Shown: piece after piece, positions 1 to 7,207 of the stretch
Position numbering within the stretch: the first letter of the stretch is position 1
Layout: each line of letters begins with the position of its first letter
From: a bacterium
Lineage (GTDB): Bacteria > Chloroflexota > Dehalococcoidia > Tepidiformales > Tepidiformaceae
Direction of reading: 5' to 3'
Assembly (NCBI GenBank): GCA_003577245.1
Contig: QEVS01000011.1
Coordinates: 1 to 64,000, forward strand
Length of the DNA: 64,000 bases
The notes under the pieces: model-generated
Databases searched by the model: none
Told to the model about the DNA's origin: nothing
The model's input: only the letters and a program-made list of their open reading frames with translations
Position numbers and translations under genes: made by a program

Positions 1-1
1 C

Positions 2-88
2 ACCCGCCCTCACCAGGCCCTCGGCATGCTCACCCCTGCCCAGTACCTGGCCAAACTCAACCAGGAGGTGGTGTCACGGACGTCCTGA
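2..88 (+). CDS. C-terminal end of an integrase-core transposase (partial)
   Basis: The window opens inside a reading frame of 28 codons that ends with TGA at 86-88. It contains the stretch RPHQALGMLTPAQYLAKL. An RPHxALGxxTPAxY motif near the C-terminus is typical of the rve integrase domain of IS481/IS3-type transposases, which cut and join the ends of the insertion sequence. The catalytic DDE residues lie upstream of the window, so it is unknown whether the element is intact. No terminal inverted repeat was recognised in the following 200 bp. The call rests on this short motif only. Confidence 0.6.
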   Translation, partial: TRPHQALGMLTPAQYLAKLNQEVVSRTS

Positions 89-102
89 ACCAGTACACCC
101 TA

Positions 103-138
103 TTGACGGTAATCGGCGCGAACGAGAAAGTTCGAGCA
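103..138 (+). promoter_or_regulatory. Possible promoter and ribosome site of the leader peptide
   Basis: A TTGACG hexamer at 103-108 resembles a -35 box, but no convincing -10 box follows at the usual distance. AGAAAG at 125-130 could pair with the 16S rRNA 3' end and sits 8 nt before the ATG at 139. The region lies between the transposase stop and the leader ORF, so any transcript of the downstream aminotransferase may begin here. Confidence 0.25.
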
Positions 139-213
139 ATGTTGATGCTTGCCATCGCTACCACCTGCACCATGGCCACCGCGGCGGCGGCGGCGGCGCG
201 TGCGCGCGGGTAG
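139..213 (+). CDS. Candidate leader peptide rich in alanine codons
   Basis: This is a 24-codon ORF (ATG 139, TAG 211-213). Ten of its 24 residues are alanine, including six consecutive GCG codons at 181-198. It lies directly upstream of a Rho-independent-type hairpin (254-278) and an aminotransferase gene. Short ORFs with runs of one amino acid codon ahead of a terminator are the hallmark of ribosome-mediated attenuation in amino-acid operons. Here the sensed residue would be alanine. The alternative is a chance GCG microsatellite in GC-rich DNA; the matching alternative RNA pairings described for 175-273 argue against that. Confidence 0.5.
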   Translation: MLMLAIATTCTMATAAAAAARARG

Positions 214-278
214 GCTGGCGGTCGGCAGCAGAGTCTTTGTCGAGACACACATAGGACCGCCCGCAGGCGGTCCTTTTT
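175..278 (+). promoter_or_regulatory. Candidate transcription attenuator with mutually exclusive hairpins
   Basis: Three pairings can be drawn. The terminator pairs 254-261 (GGACCGCC) with 266-273 (GGCGGTCC). The antiterminator pairs 217-223 (GGCGGTC) perfectly with 255-261 (GACCGCC). A protector pairs 175-182 (GCCACCGC) with 218-226, with one bulged C at 223. A ribosome stalled on the GCG run at 181-198 would cover the protector strand, free 217-223, and allow the antiterminator. That is the logic of trp/his-type attenuation. The pairings are read from sequence; function is inferred. Confidence 0.5.
254..278 (+). terminator. Intrinsic terminator inside the aminotransferase leader
   Basis: A perfect 8-bp GC-rich stem (254-261 with 266-273, CGCA loop) is followed by five T residues at 274-278. 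It stands 34 nt before the aminotransferase ATG and after no complete upstream gene except the leader ORF, which fits an attenuator rather than a gene-end terminator. It could also end transcription coming from the transposase. Confidence 0.75.
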
Positions 279-312
279 CGGGGCTGGCTGGCGGGACGAA
301 GAGGAGCAAGCC

Positions 313-1494
313 ATGACCGCCCCGGGCGATGACCCCTCCCGTTTCGTATCGCGCCGGCTCAAGTCGGTGCCTGCCAGCGGGATACGAAGGTTCTTCGACC
401 TCCTGAGCACCATTGACGACGTGATCTCGCTCGGCGTGGGCGAGCCTGACTACGTCACCCCGGAGCCAATCAGGCGCGCGGCCGTGGAGAGCATCGAGCG
501 CGGCGATACGCACTACACCTCCAACTATGGCCTCCTCGAACTGCGTGAGAAGCTCGCTGCCCATATCGAGCGGCTCTACGGGGTGAGCTATGACCCGGCA
601 ACCGAGATCGTCATCACCAGCGGGTCGAGCGAAGCGCTCGACGTGACCCTGCGCGCCATCATCGACCCGGGCGATGAGGTGCTCTGTGCCGACCCGTCGT
701 ATGTGGCGTATCAGCCGGCAACGGTGATGGCCGGGGGGGAGTTCGTGCCCGTACCAACCTATGCCGCCAACGACTTCCGGCTGCTCCCGGCCGATGTCGA
801 AGCTGCGGTCACGCCGCGTTCCCGGGCCCTGCTCCTTGGCTACCCGGCAAACCCAACGGGCGCCACCATGTCACGCGAAGACCTGCTCGCGGTGGCGACC
901 GTCGCCGGGCGGCACGACCTCGCGGTCATCAGCGACGAGCTCTACGACCGGATGACGTACGGCGGGCAGCACACCTGCTTCGCGTCGCTGCCGGGGATGC
1001 GCGCGCGGACCGTTGTCATCGGCGGCTTTAGCAAGGCTTATGCGATGACCGGGTGGCGGCTTGGCTGGGTGTGCGCCCCCGCCCGGCTCGCCGAGGCGGT
1101 GATGAAGGTCCACCAGTACGTCATGATGTCGGCGCCCACGGCAGCCCAGTACGCGGGTATTGCCGCCCTTGACCACGGTGAGTCGTTTGTCGCCGAGATG
1201 GTGAACGAGTACGACCGGAGGCGAAGGCTCATCGTCGATGGCTTTCGCGCGATCGGCCTGCCTACCTTCGAGCCACGGGGAGCCTTTTACGCCTTCCCCA
1301 GCATCGCGGCGACAGGGCTCGACAGCACCACCTTCAGCGAATCACTGCTCGCCGAAGAGCGCGTGGCCGTGGTGCCGGGGAACGCCTTCGGCGCAGGCGG
1401 AGAAGGATATGTGCGAGCCTGCTACGCGAGCGGCTACGAGCAGATAGAGCGCGCGCTCGAACGCATCGGCCGCTTCGTGCAGCGCCGCCGCTGA
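313..1494 (+). CDS. Class I/II pyridoxal-phosphate aminotransferase
   Basis: A 393-residue cytoplasmic fold-type I aminotransferase that moves an amino group from an amino acid to a 2-oxo acid. The segments are in family order: GVGEPDY near residue 43, SGSSEAL near 103, GYPANPTGAT near 176, SDELYDRM near 208, and the PLP-binding SKAYAMTGWRLG with the Schiff-base lysine at 241. The 3' arginine region is also present (VRACYA). Length matches aspartate/alanine-type enzymes. The ATG is preceded by GAGGAG at 301-306. Substrate cannot be read from sequence; the upstream alanine-codon leader suggests alanine formation, but aspartate or a branched substrate is equally possible. Confidence 0.9.
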   Translation: MTAPGDDPSRFVSRRLKSVPASGIRRFFDLLSTIDDVISLGVGEPDYVTPEPIRRAAVESIERGDTHYTSNYGLLELREKLAAHIERLYGVSYDPATEIVITSGSSEALDVTLRAIIDPGDEVLCADPSYVAYQPATVMAGGEFVPVPTYAANDFRLLPADVEAAVTPRSRALLLGYPANPTGATMSREDLLAVATVAGRHDLAVISDELYDRMTYGGQHTCFASLPGMRARTVVIGGFSKAYAMTGWRLGWVCAPARLAEAVMKVHQYVMMSAPTAAQYAGIAALDHGESFVAEMVNEYDRRRRLIVDGFRAIGLPTFEPRGAFYAFPSIAATGLDSTTFSESLLAEERVAVVPGNAFGAGGEGYVRACYASGYEQIERALERIGRFVQRRR

Positions 1495-1589
1495 TCCCGG
1501 GCGAGAACCAATCGTCAACCGGGGATTCTCCGGGCCGCCCCTCGGCCACCCGTGCAGCCCGTTCGAATCCATCTGTAGCGAGGTTAGGG

Positions 1590-2159
1590 ATGGCATCGGA
1601 AAGCGCCGGGTGCGACCGCGAGACCAGATGGGAATCCACTTGGGATGAAGCCGTTGCGTTCGAGGCGGCACCCGGCGCGGCCCCGGGCCATGGAACAGAA
1701 CTCCTGATCCTCTCCGACTCGGCGCGGCACGCGCTCGCCTCGGGTCCGCTGTGCGGGCTGGAGTTCCAGCACGGGTTTGCGCTGGGCAACGGGTGTGTCC
1801 GTGGCTCAGTCGCGGTGTCGGCGGCCGGTGAAGAGGGTCTGGCGAAAATCGTGGTGACCCTCCGCCGGCGGACCACCGCGGGGCCCGGTGACGTCCGCCT
1901 GGAGACAGAGGTCCGCCGCTCGTGGCTGAGGGACGTGGTTGAGGCCGCCGATGGCCGCACCATGCCCGCCGTTGCCATCGCGGCCGCGGTCTCCGAGGTG
2001 GCGATGCTTCCCGGCCAGCGCTCGGTGGCCGCGTGGGTTGAGGGCGAAGCGGCCCACGCGGGCCAAACGCTCGCCGAGAGCATCAGCCACATCTTCAGGG
2101 GGGATTCGGGCGGTGAGGCCCCCACGGCGGACGTCACCACCGCCCGCCCGGCCGCCTGA
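1590..2159 (+). CDS. Hypothetical protein, 189 residues
   Basis: I do not recognise this protein. It is acidic to neutral, has no signal peptide, membrane segment or Cys cluster, and its third codon positions are strongly GC as in neighbouring genes. The middle contains a beta-rich stretch (residues about 57-110) ending in a basic VRRSWLRD segment, and the C-terminus is low-complexity Ala/Thr/Pro. The ATG follows GGTTAGGG. It stands alone between the aminotransferase and the queuosine transporter with about 95 and 50 bp on either side. An antisense ORF covers the same bases, but the sense frame has the better start context. Confidence 0.5.
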   Translation: MASESAGCDRETRWESTWDEAVAFEAAPGAAPGHGTELLILSDSARHALASGPLCGLEFQHGFALGNGCVRGSVAVSAAGEEGLAKIVVTLRRRTTAGPGDVRLETEVRRSWLRDVVEAADGRTMPAVAIAAAVSEVAMLPGQRSVAAWVEGEAAHAGQTLAESISHIFRGDSGGEAPTADVTTARPAA

Positions 2160-2209
2160 GCCCCTCCTCATCGCTTGCCCGCCAGGGCCGCACGCCCGAA
2201 ACTCGGGCC

Positions 2210-2917
2210 ATGACGAGCACTTCGCCACCAGCCCCCCGGCTCCTGATGCCGATCGCGGCGCTTTTCACCGGGGCGCTCATCGTCTCAAACATCATTGCGG
2301 TCAAGATTGCCAATTTCAGCGGGGTCTCCGGGCCGGTCGACGACTACTTCCTGCCCGCGGCCGTCGTCGTATTCCCCGTCTCTTACATCCTTGGCGACGT
2401 GCTAACCGAGGTCTACGGCTACGCAGCGGCACGGCGTGTCATCTGGTCGGCGTTCATCGCAAACGCGCTTGCGGTGCTGGCCATTGTTGCGGCCCAGGAG
2501 TTGCCCTCCGCGCCCTTCTGGGAAGGCAACCAGGCCGCCTACGAGACTGTCCTGGGCCAGACGTGGCGCATCGTGGGGGCGAGCTTCACCGCCTTCGTGG
2601 TAGGCGAATTCGCCAACTCCATGGTCCTCTCCCGCATGAAGGTGGCCACGGGCGGCCGCTTTCTCTGGGCGCGAACCATCGCTTCGACGGTTGTGGGCCA
2701 GGGGCTGGATTCAGCCATCTTCATCACGATCGCCTTTGCCGGACGGGAAGGGGTCGCACTTTGGCCCATGATCTGGAAGCAATGGCTCTTCAAGGTAGCC
2801 TTCGAGGCGGTCGCCACGCCAATCACCTATGCCGCTGTGACCGCGCTCAAGCGTTTCGAGGGCATGGACGCGTATGACCGGGGCGTGGACCTCAACCCGG
2901 TCGCTGTCTGGGAATAG
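2210..2917 (+). CDS. yhhQ: Queuosine precursor transporter (YhhQ/VUT family)
   Basis: A 235-residue integral membrane protein with about six hydrophobic segments. The N-terminal SNIIAVKIANFSG, the central FPVSYILGDVLTEVYGY and the later GEFANSMVLSRMK plus VGQGLDSAIFITIAF segments are the conserved blocks of the DUF165/VUT family. Members import 7-deazaguanine precursors (preQ0, preQ1) used to make queuosine in tRNA. The gene sits 41 bp upstream of queF, which makes preQ1, supporting the queuosine role. The usual size is 220-240 residues. No preQ1 riboswitch fits in the 50 bp upstream. Confidence 0.9.
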   Translation: MTSTSPPAPRLLMPIAALFTGALIVSNIIAVKIANFSGVSGPVDDYFLPAAVVVFPVSYILGDVLTEVYGYAAARRVIWSAFIANALAVLAIVAAQELPSAPFWEGNQAAYETVLGQTWRIVGASFTAFVVGEFANSMVLSRMKVATGGRFLWARTIASTVVGQGLDSAIFITIAFAGREGVALWPMIWKQWLFKVAFEAVATPITYAAVTALKRFEGMDAYDRGVDLNPVAVWE

Positions 2918-2958
2918 GCCGCTTGCGCACGAGGGCGCGTTGGCAGCAGGCTTGAACA

Positions 2959-3333
2959 GTGACAGAGAACCTCTACAAGACCGACGGCACAATCGATCAC
3001 TTCGAGAACCGGTTTCCGGGGCGTGAGTACGAGATTGAATTCCAGGCGCCCGAGTTTACGAGCGTTTGTCCCATGACCGGGCAGCCCGACTTCGGGACGC
3101 TCACGATCACGTATTCGCCAGGAGCTCGCTGCATCGAGCTCCGGAGCTTCAAGTACTACCTCCAGACGTTCCGGAATCGCGGCATCTTCTATGAGGACGT
3201 GGTCAACACGGTGCTCGACGACATAGTGGCTGCGATCGCTCCCCGGTGGGCGATGGTGACAGGTGAGTTCCACACGCGCGGGGGGATTTCCGCACGGGTA
3301 ACGGCAACCTACCCGGACGAGCAGACGCCGTGA
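2959..3333 (+). CDS. queF: NADPH-dependent 7-cyano-7-deazaguanine reductase (QueF)
   Basis: A 124-residue single-domain (type I) QueF that reduces the nitrile preQ0 to the amine preQ1 in queuosine synthesis. The nucleophilic cysteine is C37 in SVCPMTGQPDFG, and the QueF motif ELRSFKYYLQTFRNRG follows near residue 58. The C-terminal WMV-like strand with EFHTRGGISARV completes the tunnelling fold. Translation starts at GTG 2959; no ATG in frame fits the family length. It is somewhat shorter than the Bacillus enzyme at the N-terminus. It probably belongs to the same transcript as yhhQ. Confidence 0.93.
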   Translation: MTENLYKTDGTIDHFENRFPGREYEIEFQAPEFTSVCPMTGQPDFGTLTITYSPGARCIELRSFKYYLQTFRNRGIFYEDVVNTVLDDIVAAIAPRWAMVTGEFHTRGGISARVTATYPDEQTP

Positions 3334-3418
3334 CGGCAATCGCGGCCGGGCCTAGACTTCGAGTCTGCGCGGCCGCCTTCCCGCTTAAAGCAAGCCGGCG
3401 GCCGGCGAGGTAGCAAAC

Positions 3419-4192
3419 ATGACGGTCAAAGCCGACCCGGGCGGATTCCCCCAGCGCCGCATTGCTGAGGTTCCTTCGGTCTCGGTTTCCCAGATGCGGG
3501 AGATCCAGCGCGTCGCCCAGGAGGACTTCGGGGTCGATATCCTCCAGATCACCGAGGCGGCCGGGCGCTCGATCGCCGAGCTCACCCTCTCGATGCTGGG
3601 AGGCAAGGGCCGCGGCCAGCGCGTCACGGTGCTCGCCGGGGGAGGCAATAAGGGCGGCGCCGGAATCTGCGCCGTGCGCCACCTGGTGAACTGGGGCGTT
3701 GATGCGCACCCGGTTTTCGGAGAGATAGAGACGGAGATGTCCTTCGCCACCCGGCGCCAGATCGCGACACTGCGCGCAATTGGGGTGGTGGAACACGAAC
3801 AGCACATGAGCGAGATCGACCTCGAAGACGAGCTTGCCGGGGCCGACCTTGTGATCGACGCGCTGGTAGGCTACGGCCTGGCGGGACCTCCCTTTGGGCT
3901 CGCCGCCGCGCTCACCGACCTGGCCGTCACCTCGCGCAGGCCAATCCTGGCCGTCGACATGCCGACCGGGGTTAACGCGGCTACGGGTGAAGTTCATTCG
4001 CCGGCCATCCGCGCGACCACCACGTTGATTCTCGACCTGCCCAAGGAGGGGATCCTCCAGCCGGGCTGCCGCCAGTGTGTGGGCGAACTCTACCTTGCCG
4101 ACCTCGGCATTCCCCGCGCCATCCACGAGCGCATGGGGATTCGCACAGGCGGCCTGTTCGCCGAAGGCCCGATCGTGCGCCTGCGCCGCTAA
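3419..4192 (+). CDS. nnrE: NAD(P)H-hydrate epimerase domain protein
   Basis: A 257-residue YjeF_N-type protein that epimerises damaged NAD(P)HX so that the partner dehydratase can repair it. Family blocks are visible: VSVSQMREIQRVAQEDFG at the N-terminus, the phosphate loop VLAGGGNKGGAGICAVRHL, ADLVIDALVGYGLAGPP, and the catalytic-region DMPTGVNAATGEVH. Only the epimerase half is present; there is no fused C-terminal carbohydrate-kinase-like dehydratase, which must lie elsewhere. The ATG is about 60 nt downstream of a TAGACT hexamer at 3353-3358. The next gene follows after 42 bp. Confidence 0.85.
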   Translation: MTVKADPGGFPQRRIAEVPSVSVSQMREIQRVAQEDFGVDILQITEAAGRSIAELTLSMLGGKGRGQRVTVLAGGGNKGGAGICAVRHLVNWGVDAHPVFGEIETEMSFATRRQIATLRAIGVVEHEQHMSEIDLEDELAGADLVIDALVGYGLAGPPFGLAAALTDLAVTSRRPILAVDMPTGVNAATGEVHSPAIRATTTLILDLPKEGILQPGCRQCVGELYLADLGIPRAIHERMGIRTGGLFAEGPIVRLRR

Positions 4193-4234
4193 TAAAGGGG
4201 TAAGATACCTCCACTCTTCCACGGAGGTTCTCAC

Positions 4235-5038
4235 ATGTCCCTTACTCGCTATCTCAAGTCTCCCGAGGAGATGCGCCGCCTCCAGGATGTACTTGCCGCC
4301 CCGTCATTCTTCGATATCCACTCCCTGGCAGTCACGTTCGCGTCGGACCCGGATGTCCTTGCGGAGCTGTTGCCCCCGCCGCTTGAGCCGGCGGAATCGC
4401 CGCAGGTGAGCGTTGGCGTGTTCGAGATAGGCCGCTCTAACTGCGTCGGCCCGTTTGCCGGGGCCGCCGTCAACATCGCGTGCCGTTACCGGGGAGAAGA
4501 TGGCTTCTACTGCGTAACGATGCCGATGAACACGGGCCTTGCAGTTACGTTCGGAAGGGAGCTATTTGCCGAACCGAAGAAGCTGGCCGAGGTCAGCCTC
4601 GAAGTTCGCGACGGGACCGCGCGTGGCCGGGTCACCCGCCAGGGCGTGACTTACATTGAGCTTACGGGGCGCTTCGAGGGGCCACCTGCGGAGGCAGGGC
4701 TGAAGTACGTGACGCCGCACTACTACTTCCGCTTCCTTCCCGCCGCCAACGGGCGCGGGCTCGCCTATGATCCCGAGCTCATCCGTGTCACACACCGGGG
4801 CACGGTGCACCGGTCGGTGCCCGGGGAAGGAACAGTCACCTTCCGCGAATCACACCACGACCCGGTCATCGATATTCCGGTGCTTTCGGTAACGGGCGCG
4901 ACGCTCAGCGTTGGTGAATCCCGCACGTCCGCCGAGGTGGTGACCACGGTTCCCGCGAGCGAGTTCCTGCCCTATGCCTACGGTAAGATCGACGACCTGC
5001 TGGAATGGGCGGAGGAGCCTGCATCCGCGCCCGCCTGA
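4235..5038 (+). CDS. Acetoacetate decarboxylase family protein
   Basis: A 267-residue cytoplasmic protein of the ADC beta-cone family. The segment MNTGLAVTFGRELFAEPKKL matches the active-site region, where the first lysine of PKK forms the Schiff base in clostridial acetoacetate decarboxylase and the second lowers its pKa. Flanking motifs (EIGRSNCVGPFAGAAV, then YYFRFLPA) fit the fold. Many ADC-like homologues act on other small keto acids or as aldolase-dehydratases, so acetoacetate is only one option. The ATG has GGAGG at 4221-4225. The gene ends 10 bp before the stop of the convergent pduO-type gene. Confidence 0.8.
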   Translation: MSLTRYLKSPEEMRRLQDVLAAPSFFDIHSLAVTFASDPDVLAELLPPPLEPAESPQVSVGVFEIGRSNCVGPFAGAAVNIACRYRGEDGFYCVTMPMNTGLAVTFGRELFAEPKKLAEVSLEVRDGTARGRVTRQGVTYIELTGRFEGPPAEAGLKYVTPHYYFRFLPAANGRGLAYDPELIRVTHRGTVHRSVPGEGTVTFRESHHDPVIDIPVLSVTGATLSVGESRTSAEVVTTVPASEFLPYAYGKIDDLLEWAEEPASAPA

Positions 5039-5048
5039 GCGTGGCGCC

Positions 5049-5615
5049 TCAGAAGCCCCGGCTGTCCCACAGGATGTCGCCGATACCGGCGAGATGGGCC
5101 TGGTGGCGTGCGGCGACGAAGAGAAGGTCGCTGAGGCGGTTGAGGTAGGTCAGCACCTGTTGGCCCACCGGCTCGTCGCGGGAGAGGGAAAGAACCACGC
5201 GTTCGGCGCGGCGGCAAACGGTGCGCGCGACGTGCAGGTGGGCGGCCGCGAGGTCACCCCCGGGGAGGATGAAGCTCTTCAGCGGCTCAAGGTCCTCGTT
5301 CCAGGCGTCGATCCATTGCTCCAGCTGTTCGACGTGGTGGGCCTCCACGATGGGCACGGGCCATCGCTTCTTGTCCTCTTCGAGCATGCAGAGGTCGGAG
5401 CCGAGGTTGAAGAGCACCTGCTGGATGACGAAGAACGATGGGCGCAACGATTCGTGCAGCCCCGCCGCGACGGCCACGCCAATGGTGCTGTTCAGCTCGT
5501 CGACGGTGCCGTAGGCCTCGATGCGAAGGCTGTCCTTGGGCACACGCTGGCCGCCGCCGAGGCCGGTGGTGCCATCGTCGCCGGTGCGGGTGTAGACGCG
5601 ATTGATGCGGACCAC
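5049..5615 (-). CDS. ATP:cob(I)alamin adenosyltransferase, PduO type
   Basis: A 188-residue enzyme that transfers the adenosyl group of ATP to cob(I)alamin, giving coenzyme B12. The N-terminal ATP-binding YTRTGDDGTTGL, the central TVDELNSTIG, the helix RTVCRRAERVVLSLSR and C-terminal NRLSDLLFVAAR are the PduO/MMAB signatures. I place the start at GTG 5615 (reading VRINRVYTR), because everything further upstream in this open frame is antisense to other genes and unlike the family. The enzyme would supply cofactor for B12-dependent mutases, fitting the acyl-CoA metabolism in the window. Confidence 0.92.
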   Translation of the reverse strand: MVRINRVYTRTGDDGTTGLGGGQRVPKDSLRIEAYGTVDELNSTIGVAVAAGLHESLRPSFFVIQQVLFNLGSDLCMLEEDKKRWPVPIVEAHHVEQLEQWIDAWNEDLEPLKSFILPGGDLAAAHLHVARTVCRRAERVVLSLSRDEPVGQQVLTYLNRLSDLLFVAARHQAHLAGIGDILWDSRGF

Positions 5616-5710
5616 GGGTACAGCATGCCGCTTTCCCGCGGCGGGATCCAACGCCAGAATAGAGCCGAGACGAGGAGGGCGGTCACGAACTGCCCCGCGC
5701 AGGAGCATCC

Positions 5711-5962
5711 ATGCCGGCCAGAGAGCCAATTCGCTGCATCCGTTGCTACGTGCCCATCGCCGGCGAGCCCGTGCTGATGGCCGGGCGCGCCTACTGCTGC
5801 CAGAGCTGTTCAGACGGCTCGGTGTGCGAGCACCAGGGGATATCCCGGCCGGCGGCCATGCGGCGATTCGATTCGATGTTCGCGCCCTTCCGCGAAGTCG
5901 CACGGCACGGGAGCCCCTACGCATTCGATCGCCCGGGCCCGGGAGGTGCATCCCATGACTAG
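5711..5962 (+). CDS. Small cysteine-rich protein, putative zinc ribbon
   Basis: An 83-residue protein not assigned to a family. The N-terminal half carries CIRC, then CCQSC and a further Cys in VCEHQG, a spacing like a small metal-binding ribbon or a metallothionein-like centre. The C-terminal half is basic and unstructured. AGGAG at 5700-5704 precedes the ATG by a normal distance. Its stop codon (5960-5962) lies inside the first codons of the MaoC gene that starts at 5955, giving an 8-bp overlap and likely translational coupling. The partnership suggests a role beside the hydratase, but no function can be claimed. Confidence 0.6.
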   Translation: MPAREPIRCIRCYVPIAGEPVLMAGRAYCCQSCSDGSVCEHQGISRPAAMRRFDSMFAPFREVARHGSPYAFDRPGPGGASHD

Positions 5963-6803
5963 CTTCGCCGCTCTCAGGCCCGGACAGGAATTGCCCGAGT
6001 ACAGGGTCCGAGCCCGAAATTTCGCCACCGCTTCCGAGAACAAGATCCATGAAGACAGCGTGGCGAAGCAGTACGGGTTCGCCGGCGGGCTGGTCCCGGG
6101 TGTCACCGTCTATGCATACATGACGAGGCCGGTGGTGGAGGTCCTGGGAAAGGACTGGCTCGCCCATGGTACTGCCACAGCTCGATTCCTGAAGCCCTTT
6201 TACGAAGGAGAGGTTGTGCGCGTGCGCTCGCGCGTTGCCGGCGATGGCGGTGACCTGGCACGGCTGGACCTCGAGGCCTACAACGACGAGGGGCAGCTCT
6301 GCGCGGTCGCCTCGGCGGCGCTCCCGTCGACACCAGCGGCGCCCCCGGCGGTGGCGGACTACCCGGCCGCGCCGCTGCCAAACCCACGGCCCCCCGTGTC
6401 GGAGGAGGCGCTGCGCGCCATAGACGTCCTCGGCACGGTGGAGGCGACGTACGACGCCCGCGTGAAGGCGGCCCGCTTTTGCGACGAGATTGGTGACAAC
6501 TGGGGCGGCTACTTCGGCACCGGGGCCGTGGGCCACCCGGGAGTGATCATCCGGTACGCCAACTCAGCCCTGGCGCTGAACGTGCTCCTCAACCCCTGGA
6601 TCCACGTTTCGAGCGACATCACGCACTTCAGCCTTGTGCGAGACGGTGACGCGGTTTCGACGCGGGGACGGGTCGCGGGCCTCTTCGAACGCAAGGGCCA
6701 CAGGTTCGTCGACCTGGACCTGCTCATGGTGGCGAACGGCGAGCGGCCAATCATGCACGTCAGGCATTCGGCCATCTACGATGTGCGGAAGGTTGGCGGA
6801 TAG
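5955..6803 (+). CDS. MaoC-family (R)-hydratase/dehydratase-like protein
   Basis: A 282-residue hot-dog-fold protein. The N-terminal part contains FATASENKIHEDSVAKQYGF, matching the MaoC segment that carries the catalytic Asp/His pair in (R)-specific enoyl-CoA hydratases, followed by GGLVPGVTVYAYM. The C-terminal half lacks a clear second active site and may be a degenerate hot dog, giving a double-hot-dog layout. I choose ATG 5955 over GTG 5946 because GGGAGG at 5941-5946 is then 8 nt upstream. It overlaps the small Cys-rich gene. Together with the dehydrogenases and CoA transferases in the window it points to acyl-CoA catabolism. Confidence 0.75.
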   Translation: MTSFAALRPGQELPEYRVRARNFATASENKIHEDSVAKQYGFAGGLVPGVTVYAYMTRPVVEVLGKDWLAHGTATARFLKPFYEGEVVRVRSRVAGDGGDLARLDLEAYNDEGQLCAVASAALPSTPAAPPAVADYPAAPLPNPRPPVSEEALRAIDVLGTVEATYDARVKAARFCDEIGDNWGGYFGTGAVGHPGVIIRYANSALALNVLLNPWIHVSSDITHFSLVRDGDAVSTRGRVAGLFERKGHRFVDLDLLMVANGERPIMHVRHSAIYDVRKVGG

Positions 6804-6852
6804 GCCCCACGGCAGGTTGACCGGCCGGGAGCAAGGAGGAACGATCAGGAAC

Positions 6853-7140
6853 ATGGCGCTTTACGAGTATTACTGCCAGGGCTGCGGCACTCGCACCGAG
6901 CGGCGCATGCCCATGTCTGATGTGTTGCAGTTCGTTGCCTGCCCGAAATGCGGCAAGCAGGCGAAAAAGATAGTCGGCAACTTTGCCATCGTCGGCCGTG
7001 CCGAGGCGAGCCTCGGCGATGGTCCGGCCCCCTGGGACGATGGTGGAGATGCCGGCGGTGGCGACGACCACGGGCACTCGCATGACTTCGGGGGTCACGG
7101 CCACTCGCACGGCCCGGGCGGGCACACCCACCCTCACTAA
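6853..7140 (+). CDS. FmdB-type zinc-ribbon protein with histidine-rich tail
   Basis: A 95-residue protein. The first 45 residues form the FmdB/CxxC_CXXC_SSSS regulatory ribbon: YEYYCQGCG, then FVACPKCGKQAKKI. Such proteins are thought to bind one zinc ion and occur near amidases and acyl-CoA genes. From residue about 55 the chain becomes Asp/Gly-rich and ends in a tail with about nine histidines in HGHSH repeats, which is not part of the standard domain and looks like a nickel/zinc-binding extension. A strong AAGGAGGA at 6833-6840 and CAGGAA at 6846 precede the ATG. A terminator follows. Confidence 0.8.
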   Translation: MALYEYYCQGCGTRTERRMPMSDVLQFVACPKCGKQAKKIVGNFAIVGRAEASLGDGPAPWDDGGDAGGGDDHGHSHDFGGHGHSHGPGGHTHPH

Positions 7141-7150
7141 CAGCGTGAAA

Positions 7151-7176
7151 CAGGGGCGGCCGTTTGGCCGCCCCTG
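7151..7176 (+). terminator. Strong hairpin terminator between convergent genes
   Basis: An 11-bp perfect stem (CAGGGGCGGCC at 7151-7161 with 7166-7176) and a GTTT loop lie between the FmdB gene and the convergent lipoprotein gene that stops at 7208. No long T run follows on either strand, but the stem strength and position fit a shared bidirectional terminator. Confidence 0.7.
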
Positions 7177-7207
7177 CAGTTGTTGCCGTGGCTGCTCTTG
7201 AGCCTCC

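Noticed and set aside
1334..2140. A 268-codon minus-strand frame opposite the 189-residue hypothetical gene
   Set aside because: It is rich in Ser/Ala/Arg/Pro as expected of antisense GC-rich frames and overlaps the end of the aminotransferase gene.
2160..2209. A preQ1 riboswitch before yhhQ/queF
   Set aside because: Only 50 bp separate the genes and no preQ1 pseudoknot or A-rich tail is visible.
5049..6536. A 495-codon minus-strand frame covering the pduO gene and upstream
   Set aside because: Only the last 188 codons are PduO-like; the rest is antisense to the MaoC and small Cys-rich genes and has no family similarity. The start was moved to GTG 5615.
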